In this document: positions 8,006 to 14,236 of the stretch, one piece after another | How the letters are laid out: every line of letters starts with the position of its first letter | Numbering within the stretch: the first letter of the stretch is position 1 | NCBI GenBank assembly: GCA_910587355.1 | Contig: CAJUKF010000019.1 | Location: forward strand, 1-24,464 | Reading direction: 5' to 3' | Length of the DNA stretch: 24,464 nucleotides | From: an uncultured Muribaculaceae bacterium | GTDB taxonomy: Bacteria > Bacteroidota > Bacteroidia > Bacteroidales > Muribaculaceae | Notes under the pieces: generated by a model | What the model was told of the DNA's origin: nothing | The model's input: the letters and a program-made list of their open reading frames with translations, nothing else | Database searches by the model: none | Program-made: the position numbers and the translations under genes

Positions 8006-9010
8006 TTACTTGTTGAAATCTTTTTTGATGAACGTGTAAGGGTGGTGTGTGCCGAATTCGTCTATGACGGCAGTGTCGAGTTTGCGCTCGCCTTTATGAA
8101 GCGTGATTACGCGTGCGCCTCGGGGTAGCACTTCATCGTATGCCGAATTATAACCGCTTTTGCGTCCGTATGCAAGAAGAATTTTGCTGTTGGCATCCAC
8201 GAGATAATCGTTGTTGTGGTCGTGGCCTACGAAAACTCCGAGTACGTCACCTTTTTCGAGCATCGATTCAAATAAGCCCGAGTTTACGCTGGGCGCACAC
8301 ACATTCTCTTTTTTAGAGCCTGTCGCCGGGTATTTGTTCAGCAGGGTGTCAAACTCGGGAAGCGGTATATGAAAAAACGCTACCGCAGGTACCGGCTTAC
8401 CGCCGTTCGCTTGTGTCAGGTTATCGCTTTGCGAGCGATACCAGTCAATCTGGTCGTGGTTTATCCATGCATATCCGCCGAAAGAGCGGTCTTTGCAACT
8501 GTTGTGCGAATCAATCATATAGACAGCAGAGGCTGTTGTAGGGTCGCTCGATGAGGCCGCTACTGAAAGCAAGCAGTTTCCCGACCCTGAAATGTCGGCA
8601 TCGTCGCGGGTGAGGTTGTGGGGCTGAGTGAGAAGATATTCAAGAATCTGCGAATTGTTTACATCGGTTTCCTCGTCGTGGTTGCCGAAACATACAGCAT
8701 AGGGTACGCCGGTGCTTTCAAGAGATGCGCAAAGTTGCTTCCATAGAGATATCGCATCCCGGGTATTCCATACACAGTCGCCTGTGAGTACAAGTAAATC
8801 GGGCTTCTGAGCCTTGGCAAGCAATTCTATTAGCCGGTAAGTGCTGTCGTTGCGAAGCTTGCTTGCATCATTTTCATCGTTTATGTGTAAATCGGTAAAC
8901 TGAAGAATTTTGAAAGCGCCATTGTCATTGAAGTGAAGCATCGGACGCTCAGCAGTGCAGCATAGCGCAGCACTTGCCATTAATATTGCAGTAATTGTCT
9001 GTTTTAGCAT
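8006..9010 (-). CDS. Secreted calcineurin-like metallophosphoesterase
   Basis: A 334-aa exported protein of the calcineurin-like (purple-acid-phosphatase type) superfamily. The N-terminus (to about residue 20) is a signal peptide with hydrophobic core ILMASAALCC, probably cut after CTA. The metal-binding blocks are all present: D40-L-H42 (FTDLH), GD at 77-78 (LTGDCVW), GNHDE at 109-113, His214 (FFHIPLPE) and GHDH at 262-265. This spacing fits the group often annotated as Dcr2-like or Icc-like phosphohydrolases. The likely role is hydrolysis of a phosphomonoester or phosphodiester in the periplasm or at the cell surface; the substrate cannot be inferred. The gene stands alone, convergent with EF-G2, and has its own promoter at 9150-9181. 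Confidence 0.9.
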   Translation of the reverse strand: MLKQTITAILMASAALCCTAERPMLHFNDNGAFKILQFTDLHINDENDASKLRNDSTYRLIELLAKAQKPDLLVLTGDCVWNTRDAISLWKQLCASLESTGVPYAVCFGNHDEETDVNNSQILEYLLTQPHNLTRDDADISGSGNCLLSVAASSSDPTTASAVYMIDSHNSCKDRSFGGYAWINHDQIDWYRSQSDNLTQANGGKPVPAVAFFHIPLPEFDTLLNKYPATGSKKENVCAPSVNSGLFESMLEKGDVLGVFVGHDHNNDYLVDANSKILLAYGRKSGYNSAYDEVLPRGARVITLHKGERKLDTAVIDEFGTHHPYTFIKKDFNK

Positions 9011-9149
9011 ATGTGCCAGATATATTTTGCTTTATGAAAAATCGTTAGTTATTAAAATATAATTGACTTAAAGAGTGAGAAATCATTCCTGATTAATCGT
9101 TGTGAGGCATAACGGACCTTCTATCAGAGTGTTTGTGAAAGAAGATTTG

Positions 9150-9181
9150 CAAAGATAATGTAATCTTTTCGATAAAACAAT
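9150..9181 (-). promoter_or_regulatory. Promoter of the metallophosphoesterase gene
   Basis: On the minus strand: ATTG (plus 9178-9181), 20 nt, then TATCTTTG (9150-9157), a perfect TAnnTTTG -7 with a one-mismatch -33. It implies a start near 9143 and a leader of roughly 130 nt. Confidence 0.55.
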
Positions 9182-9285
9182 TATAGTATAAATATCCTGC
9201 GATTATTTCATATCTGCGTGGCCTTGTGGTATTTATGAAAAATTCTTGTTTATATCTGATTTAGTTCATTAAAGTGCATGGAAAC

Positions 9286-9317
9286 TTTGTTTGCCTTTGT
9301 AAGATTATTTAACTTTT
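9286..9317 (+). promoter_or_regulatory. Candidate promoter for the small ORF / coiled-coil gene pair
   Basis: TTTG at 9286-9289, 20 nt, then TAACTTTT followed by G (9310-9318). The -7 is one position off the ideal TAnnTTTG. A start near 9325 would leave a leader of about 80 nt to the first ATG at 9405. Confidence 0.35.
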
Positions 9318-9404
9318 GGGTGCGGTTTTATGGCACATCGCTTCTCTAATTTCGCCGGAGAAAGTCATAGTGGCTTCTTTGAGAATCTCTTAAATCATAC
9401 ATAT

Positions 9405-9482
9405 ATGGCATTTATTATTATGATTCTTTGTGTATTCGGTTGGCTCGGACAAGCCCTTGGAAAGGGGGCTGACTTAAAATAA
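9405..9482 (+). CDS. Possible 25-aa membrane microprotein
   Basis: A short reading frame ATG...TAA encodes 25 residues. The N-terminal half (MAFIIMILCVFGWLG) is hydrophobic enough for one membrane segment, followed by a short polar tail ending GKGADLK. It begins downstream of a plausible promoter and ends 7 nt before the ATG of the coiled-coil protein, an operon-like spacing. No family is recognised. Codon content is too short to judge, so it could be chance; the hydrophobic helix-plus-tail layout and tight spacing are the only support. Confidence 0.4.
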   Translation: MAFIIMILCVFGWLGQALGKGADLK

Positions 9483-9489
9483 TCCGCCT

Positions 9490-9966
9490 ATGTCGTTTTG
9501 GAATTTTCTCTGCGAAGTTGCAGTTTTTAATATGATTTGTAATTTGTTTTCGCCTAAACGAAAGCGAATCACATCCACTTTTTCGCCTTCTAGGCGCAGC
9601 ATATATAATGAGCAAAACTTTCAGCGCATAGAAGAATTGAACTGTGACATCGAAAAGGCGGAGAAGCGGGTTGCCGAGTACCGGAAGCTTAGAGGTGCCA
9701 GCATTGCGCCGGATGAAGCGGTTGACGATATTGACGACTTGCAAGACCGTATTGATGAACTTGAAGACCGTCTTTCGGAGTGTGACATGATGTCAGACCG
9801 TTATGATAGAATTCAGGACGAAATAGACCTTCTTCAGGACAGACTTGACGAACTGGAGGATAATGAGCTTATGCTGGAAGATATGCATGATGAATTTGAC
9901 AGTTTGTCTCACCATTCACATGGCGTCTTGTATGATATGTATCATGACGAAGATTATGACTGGTGA
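9490..9966 (+). CDS. Acidic coiled-coil protein of unknown function
   Basis: A 158-aa protein that I do not recognise. Residues 1-20 are hydrophobic (FWNFLCEVAVFNMICNLF), followed by a basic patch KRKR and a Ser/Thr/Arg-rich linker to about 40. From about 41 to 138 it is a strongly charged, heptad-like helix. That helix contains a near-repeat 31 residues apart: DIDDLQDRIDELED (80-93) and EIDLLQDRLDELED (111-124). The tail (139-158) is rich in His, Asp and Tyr. This suggests a membrane-attached or secreted elongated oligomer. The DED-rich face and His/Asp tail could bind cations, but that is speculation. It follows the 25-aa frame by 7 nt and is convergent with the LuxR-type regulator gene. 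Confidence 0.7.
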   Translation: MSFWNFLCEVAVFNMICNLFSPKRKRITSTFSPSRRSIYNEQNFQRIEELNCDIEKAEKRVAEYRKLRGASIAPDEAVDDIDDLQDRIDELEDRLSECDMMSDRYDRIQDEIDLLQDRLDELEDNELMLEDMHDEFDSLSHHSHGVLYDMYHDEDYDW

Positions 9967-10020
9967 CTCCCGTATATTAGTCTGTCGAGCCCGACTGAGG
10001 TACATTTTTTCGCTGTCTAT

Positions 10021-10776
10021 TCAAATCAGCCTGAGGTCTTTCGCTATGCGGCACGCCTCTATCGAGTTTTTCACTTGAAGTTTGCCCAGTATTTCCTGCC
10101 GGTGCCGGCTGATGGTGTTGACACTGAGGCAGAGAGATTCGGCTATTTCCTTGCTTGTAAGGCCCCGGCTGATGAAACTCAGCACCTGCTTTTCTCTTGC
10201 CGATAGCAGACCCGAGCTGTCCTGGTTGTGTAATTCCGTCGAGTGACCGTTGGTTGAGTCAATGATAAGGCATTTTGCCGGAAAATCTACTGCAAGAGGA
10301 CTATAGAGACATAATGCCAGCCATATGGCGTCGCTTTTTGGGGCCAGAACGTAATACATGCGGTGCTGCACGGGGATATAGGTGTTGGGGCCGGAGCGCA
10401 TTCGCAGCCTGCTTATCAGATAGTAATCAGACCGTTTCCTTTTAGGCTGTTGTCTCACATAATTGAAGAAACAGAGCTCCTGAAGATGTTTGTCTGCGAG
10501 GTCATCGGGATGAACGAGTCTGAAGATTTCGTCTTCCCAGATTGTGGGAAGACGACGGTCGGGCTCCTCGCTGTCTATACCGAGCAGCTGAGCGAAGCGT
10601 CCGTAATAGATATAGCTTGCCTTCGTACGTAAATCACTTAGCACGGCCACGGCATTTTCCATGCGTGCATAGTTGGCGGCAATTTCTCTGTACCGGTCGA
10701 GTATGGCGGCATAGGGATGTCCTTCGGCAAAATTCTGTGCCGAAAATTCACGGTTCAGTATGTCTCTGTTGTCCAC
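10021..10776 (-). CDS. PAS-like / LuxR-type transcriptional regulator
   Basis: A 251-aa cytoplasmic regulator. Residues 189-251 form a LuxR/GerE helix-turn-helix: LLSAREKQVLSFISRGLTSK, then IAESLCLSVNTISRHRQEIL as the DNA-reading part. The N-terminal 180 residues look like a PAS-type sensor (VLSDLRTKASYIYYGRFAQL; IFRLVHPDDLADKHLQEL), a common layout in Bacteroidales. No receiver domain or phospho-Asp site is seen, so it is not a standard two-component regulator. The start is GTG at 10774-10776; the next ATG is at residue 39 and would cut into the sensor. It is divergent from the DUF1349 gene and shares a palindromic control region with it, so that gene is a reasonable candidate target (inference). 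Confidence 0.88.
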   Translation of the reverse strand: MDNRDILNREFSAQNFAEGHPYAAILDRYREIAANYARMENAVAVLSDLRTKASYIYYGRFAQLLGIDSEEPDRRLPTIWEDEIFRLVHPDDLADKHLQELCFFNYVRQQPKRKRSDYYLISRLRMRSGPNTYIPVQHRMYYVLAPKSDAIWLALCLYSPLAVDFPAKCLIIDSTNGHSTELHNQDSSGLLSAREKQVLSFISRGLTSKEIAESLCLSVNTISRHRQEILGKLQVKNSIEACRIAKDLRLI

Positions 10777-10806
10777 CGGGCCGATAAAAATTGGTTATTT
10801 TTAATC

Positions 10807-10838
10807 ATTGCATGATGATGCGCAATGTTATACCTTTG
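10807..10838 (+). promoter_or_regulatory. Promoter of the DUF1349 gene
   Basis: ATTG (10807-10810), 20 nt, then TACCTTTG (10831-10838), a perfect -7. Predicted start near 10845, giving a leader of about 50 nt. The -7 box forms the left half of a 16-bp palindrome. Confidence 0.65.
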
Positions 10839-10846
10839 CAAAGGTA
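10839..10846 (-). promoter_or_regulatory. Possible -7 element of the LuxR-type regulator gene
   Basis: CAAAGGTA on the plus strand reads TACCTTTG on the minus strand and directly abuts the -7 box of the divergent gene. No good TTTG is present 20 nt upstream (the expected site reads ATAT), so this promoter would be weak or activator-dependent. Confidence 0.35.
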
Positions 10847-10896
10847 ATCAAAATTGTCAATACCACATATCGTAAAAACTTACAAATACCTTTTCA

Positions 10897-11553
10897 ATGA
10901 AAAAGTTACTGTTAGGGGCAGTGGCCCTTGTCGCCTCTTTTGCCGCCACGGCGCAGTCCCTTGAGAAAATGCAGTGGTTCAATGAGCCCGAAAACTGGGA
11001 GATTTCCGAGAATGTCATTACGATGGATGTCACACCTCAGACCGATTACTGGCGCATTTCCCATTATGGTTTCACAGTCGACGACGCTCCCTTTCTCTAT
11101 ACTCTCAGGGGCGGAGAGTTTGAGGTCAAGGTGAAAATTTCGGGTGATTACAAGACACGTTTCGACCAGTCAGGACTGATGCTGCGTCTCGACCACGAGA
11201 ATTATATCAAGACAGGCATCGAGTATGTCGACGGAAAATACAATCTCAGCACCGTCGTCACTCACCATACAAGCGACTGGAGCATGATTCCGCTCGACAA
11301 GCCCGTGCCTTATGTATGGATTAAGGCAGTCCGCAGGCTCGATGCCGTGGAGATTTTCTATTCTTTTGATGATAAGGAATACACCATGATGCGCAACGCC
11401 TGGCTTCAGGACAATCACCCCGTAATGGTCGGTATCATGGGAGCATGCCCTGACGGCGACGGATTTAAGGCCCGTTTCGAGAACTTCTCAATCAAACATC
11501 TGCCAGATACGCGCCGCGTCGAGTGGCTTAAGAGAAACAGCTCTGAAAATTAA
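10897..11553 (+). CDS. Secreted DUF1349 (concanavalin-A-like fold) protein
   Basis: A 218-aa exported protein. The signal peptide covers about residues 1-19 (MKKLLLGAVALVASFAATAQ, cleavage near ATA-Q). The rest matches the DUF1349 family, a beta-sandwich related to concanavalin A-like lectins/glucanases. Typical segments are WRISHYGFTVDDAPFLY, the Asp-rich QSGLMLRLD, YIKTGIEYVDG, and GIMGACPDGDGFKARFENF. DUF1349 proteins are usually extracytoplasmic; a carbohydrate-binding role is plausible by fold, but none is shown. The length is normal for the family. It is divergent from the LuxR-type regulator and followed by a long hairpin. Confidence 0.88.
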   Translation: MKKLLLGAVALVASFAATAQSLEKMQWFNEPENWEISENVITMDVTPQTDYWRISHYGFTVDDAPFLYTLRGGEFEVKVKISGDYKTRFDQSGLMLRLDHENYIKTGIEYVDGKYNLSTVVTHHTSDWSMIPLDKPVPYVWIKAVRRLDAVEIFYSFDDKEYTMMRNAWLQDNHPVMVGIMGACPDGDGFKARFENFSIKHLPDTRRVEWLKRNSSEN

Positions 11554-11602
11554 CGGCAATTTCGCGTTAACGTACTTGTTTTTTACCATAAGCTCCTATA
11601 TG

Positions 11603-11650
11603 CCGAAGGCCGTATGAAATGGTTTGTGTCCATATTCATACGGCCTTCGG
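11603..11650. terminator. Long hairpin between DUF1349 and ECF sigma genes
   Basis: A perfect 16-bp inverted repeat CCGAAGGCCGTATGAA (11603-11618) pairs with its complement at 11635-11650 around a 16-nt loop. It lies between the convergent DUF1349 stop (11553) and the ECF sigma stop (11719). The plus-strand sequence after it is T-rich but interrupted (TTTGAGTTTG), so it is probably a bidirectional terminator without a clean U-tract. Confidence 0.6.
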
Positions 11651-11718
11651 TTTGAGTTTGATTCTTTATTAAAAGCTTGTGCTACAGAATGGAAATGCTA
11701 TAGCTGTGTGCCGTACCC

Positions 11719-12309
11719 TTATCGGGTGAGGCACACGCGGTTCTCCTTTGCCATGCGGCGAAGGTTGAGAATGGCGTAGCGCATACGGCCCAGAGCCGTG
11801 TTGATGCTCACGCCGGTGATTTCGGCTATCTCCTTGAACGAGAGGTCCTGATAGTAGCGCATCTCGAGCACCTGACGCTGTACGTCGGGCAGACGGTCGA
11901 CGAGGCGGCGCAGGTCTTCTTCAATCTGAAGGTCTACCATTACGTCTTCAATCGTGTCTTCGGCCAACTCGCGTCGGTTGAGCACGTCGTAGTCGGCATC
12001 GTCGGCCGAGACAACGTTCTCGCCTTTCTCGGCGCGGAATGAGTCTACGGCCAGATTGCGTGCGATGCGGTAGAGCCATGCCGAGAACTTGCCCATGTCG
12101 CTGTAGCGGCCCTGACGGATGGTGGTTATTGCTTTGATAAATGTTTCCTGAAATATATCGTCGGCCAAATCACGGTCGCGGACCATCTGGAATATGTAAG
12201 AGAATAAACGTTGCTTATAGCGAATCAGCAAGGTGTCGAATGCCTCGTTGTTGCCGTTAGCGTATTCGCAGACCAACTGTTCGTCGGTAAGCTTTTTGAT
12301 ATTTCGCAT
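11719..12309 (-). CDS. ECF-family RNA polymerase sigma factor
   Basis: A 196-aa sigma-70 family protein. Region 2 lies at about residues 25-93 (DLADDIFQETFIKAITTI, then KFSAWLYRIARNLAVDSFR) and region 4 at about 135-185 (LPDVQRQVLEMRYYQDLSFK, then a helix-turn-helix IAEITGVSINTALGRMRYAI). It closely resembles the ECF sigma found in single copy in many Bacteroides and Porphyromonas genomes. No anti-sigma gene follows: downstream is the hairpin and the convergent DUF1349 gene. It therefore differs from the usual ECF sigma/FecR pairs for glycan uptake, and may be controlled transcriptionally. It has its own promoter in the region shared with guaA. Confidence 0.93.
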   Translation of the reverse strand: MRNIKKLTDEQLVCEYANGNNEAFDTLLIRYKQRLFSYIFQMVRDRDLADDIFQETFIKAITTIRQGRYSDMGKFSAWLYRIARNLAVDSFRAEKGENVVSADDADYDVLNRRELAEDTIEDVMVDLQIEEDLRRLVDRLPDVQRQVLEMRYYQDLSFKEIAEITGVSINTALGRMRYAILNLRRMAKENRVCLTR

Positions 12310-12416
12310 TTCTATTCTGTTGATTGGTTAGAGTAGAACTGTGTCGATAGGCGAAATGGTGTTGGTTAATAAATAATGTTACTTGAGAAAGTTCTCTGAA
12401 TTGATACTGATAAATA

Positions 12417-12448
12417 CAAAGGTACATACATTTTACATCTGATGCAAG
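12417..12448 (-). promoter_or_regulatory. Promoter of the ECF sigma factor gene
   Basis: Minus-strand CTTG (plus 12445-12448), 20 nt, TACCTTTG (12417-12424): a perfect -7 with a one-mismatch -33. The predicted start near 12410 leaves a leader of about 100 nt. It is a primary-sigma-type promoter, so nothing here indicates autoregulation by the ECF factor. Confidence 0.65.
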
Positions 12449-12562
12449 TTTTTCCACACCGATTTATTTATCTTTAACATAAATTACACAATAAACTTAA
12501 GGCTTCGATTTACCTTCATAACCTTCCAGGCAATGTTCCTCGCCCAACGTACCATATATTGA

Positions 12563-12594
12563 TTTGTCAGTGTGGATGAAAAATAGTAACTTTG
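12563..12594 (+). promoter_or_regulatory. Promoter of guaA
   Basis: TTTG (12563-12566), 20 nt, TAACTTTG (12587-12594): a perfect match to the Bacteroidetes consensus. It predicts a start near 12600 and a short leader of about 24 nt before the ATG at 12624. Confidence 0.78.
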
Positions 12595-12623
12595 CAGCAT
12601 AAATCCTCACTATCACATTATAT

Positions 12624-14153
12624 ATGCAGGAAAAGATTGTAATTCTCGATTTCGGTTCGCAGACAACGCAGCTTATAGGGCGCCGTGTCCGTGAGCTGAG
12701 CATCTACAGCGAGATTATCCCCTACAACAAATACCCGTTCGGCCGCGAGAAAGAGGAGGGCATCATCGGTGTGATTCTTTCGGGCAGCCCGTTGTCGGTA
12801 TATGACAAAGACGCGTTTCGTGTCGATATCGCCGCTATCAACAAGGCCGTCCCCGTTCTCGGCATATGCTACGGCGCCCAGCTTATGACCTATACCATGG
12901 GCGGAAAAGTGGAGCCGGCTCCTTCGCGTGAATACGGACGTGCCAATCTGAGCTACATAGACGAAACTTGTCCGCTTTTCAAAGACATCGAGCCCGGTGC
13001 TCAGGTATGGATGAGCCACGGCGACACTATCACCGAGCTCCCGGCAGGTTTCAGGCGCGTGGCTTCGACAGCCGACGTGCATTTCGCGGCATTCAGCGCC
13101 GGCGACAGCATGTGGGGCGTGCAGTTCCACCCCGAGGTGTATCACAGCACATGCGGTATGCAGTTGCTCAAGAACTTTACCGTAGGCATCTGCGGGGCTT
13201 CATGTTCATGGAGCGCCGAGTCGTTTATAGAGAGCACTGTGCGCGAGCTTAAGGAAAAGCTCGGCGACGACCGCGTCATTCTCGGTCTCAGCGGAGGTGT
13301 CGACTCGTCGGTTGCCGCAGTTCTTCTCAACCGTGCTATCGGCACCAACCTTACTTGTATTTTCGTCGACCACGGTATGCTGCGCAAAAACGAATTCAAG
13401 GAGGTGCTCCGCGACTACGAGGGACTCGGTCTCAACGTAATCGGTGTAGATGCATCGGAGCGTTTCTTCACCGACCTCGCCGGTGTCACCGACCCCGAAC
13501 GCAAGCGTAAGATTATCGGTGCAGATTTCATAAAGGTATTCGATGAAGAAGCTCATAAAATCACCGATGCCAAGTGGCTCGGTCAGGGCACTATCTATCC
13601 CGACTGCATAGAATCGCTTTCAATCACCGGCACCACAATCAAGAGCCACCACAATGTAGGAGGCCTGCCCGAGCGCATGAACCTCAAACTTTGCGAGCCT
13701 TTGCGTCTGCTCTTTAAAGACGAAGTGCGTGCCGTAGGCCGTGCTCTCGGAATGCCCGAGCACCTCATTACACGTCATCCCTTCCCGGGTCCCGGTCTCG
13801 CAGTGCGTATTCTCGGTGAAGTCACACGTGAGAAAGTAGGCATACTTCAGGAAGCCGACCATATCTTCATCCAGGGCCTGCGCGAGAGCGGCCTTTACGA
13901 TAAAGTATGGCAGGCCGGCGTAATCCTGCTGTCCGTGCAGAGCGTCGGCGTTATGGGCGACGAACGCACTTATGAGCGTGCCGTCGCTCTCCGTGCAGTC
14001 ACCTCAATGGATGCCATGACTGCCGACTGGGCACACCTCCCCTACGAATTCCTTGCTAAAGTCTCCAACGATATCATCAACAAGGTTCGCGGCGTCAACC
14101 GCGTATGCTACGACATCTCCTCCAAGCCGCCGGCCACAATCGAGTGGGAGTAA
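12624..14153 (+). CDS. guaA: GMP synthase (glutamine-hydrolysing)
   Basis: A 509-aa bifunctional enzyme that converts XMP to GMP with ATP and glutamine, the last step of guanine nucleotide synthesis. The N-terminal class I glutamine amidotransferase domain has nucleophile Cys82 in GICYGAQ and the His169/Glu171 pair in FHPEVYHS. The ATP-pyrophosphatase domain has the P-loop SGGVDSS (223-229). The C-terminal dimerisation/XMP-binding part ends SKPPATIEWE, the canonical GuaA terminus. Length is normal for the shorter GuaA form. Codon use is strongly biased to C-ending codons, as in EF-G2, consistent with high expression. It is monocistronic, with a strong promoter and a shared terminator. Confidence 0.98.
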   Translation: MQEKIVILDFGSQTTQLIGRRVRELSIYSEIIPYNKYPFGREKEEGIIGVILSGSPLSVYDKDAFRVDIAAINKAVPVLGICYGAQLMTYTMGGKVEPAPSREYGRANLSYIDETCPLFKDIEPGAQVWMSHGDTITELPAGFRRVASTADVHFAAFSAGDSMWGVQFHPEVYHSTCGMQLLKNFTVGICGASCSWSAESFIESTVRELKEKLGDDRVILGLSGGVDSSVAAVLLNRAIGTNLTCIFVDHGMLRKNEFKEVLRDYEGLGLNVIGVDASERFFTDLAGVTDPERKRKIIGADFIKVFDEEAHKITDAKWLGQGTIYPDCIESLSITGTTIKSHHNVGGLPERMNLKLCEPLRLLFKDEVRAVGRALGMPEHLITRHPFPGPGLAVRILGEVTREKVGILQEADHIFIQGLRESGLYDKVWQAGVILLSVQSVGVMGDERTYERAVALRAVTSMDAMTADWAHLPYEFLAKVSNDIINKVRGVNRVCYDISSKPPATIEWE

Positions 14154-14186
14154 TTCCCTGAGCTCTTCAGGCTAAGACGATATATG

Positions 14187-14221
14187 AAATGCGCCCGTGG
14201 ATTATTCTGCGGGCGCATTTT
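14187..14221. terminator. Bidirectional terminator between guaA and sulfatase-type gene
   Basis: A perfect 11-bp stem AAATGCGCCCG / CGGGCGCATTT (14187-14197 and 14210-14220) has a 12-nt loop. U-rich ends are built into both arms: TTTT at 14218-14221 on plus, ATTTCAT on minus. It lies between the convergent stops of guaA (14153) and the gene ending at 14237. Confidence 0.8.
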
Positions 14222-14236
14222 GTAAGATGTTTCTTT

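Larger units (their letters stand above)
9011..9404. other. AT-rich intergenic region
   Basis: About 390 nt between the metallophosphoesterase start and the first downstream plus-strand reading frame. It carries one promoter for the former (9150-9181) and a weaker candidate for the latter (9286-9317). I see no RNA gene or repeat in the remainder. Confidence 0.5.
12310..12623. other. Divergent ECF sigma / guaA control region
   Basis: A 314-nt AT-rich region holding two divergent promoters (12417-12448 minus; 12563-12594 plus). I see no guanine or purine riboswitch: the guaA leader predicted from its promoter is only about 24 nt. Confidence 0.6.

Noticed and set aside
12595..12623. Purine riboswitch in front of guaA
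   Set aside because: The predicted leader is only about 24 nt, too short for an aptamer, and no conserved core was seen.
12618..13145. 175-codon minus-strand frame over the 5' part of guaA
   Set aside because: guaA is intact here with its catalytic Cys and P-loop; the antisense frame has no recognisable features.
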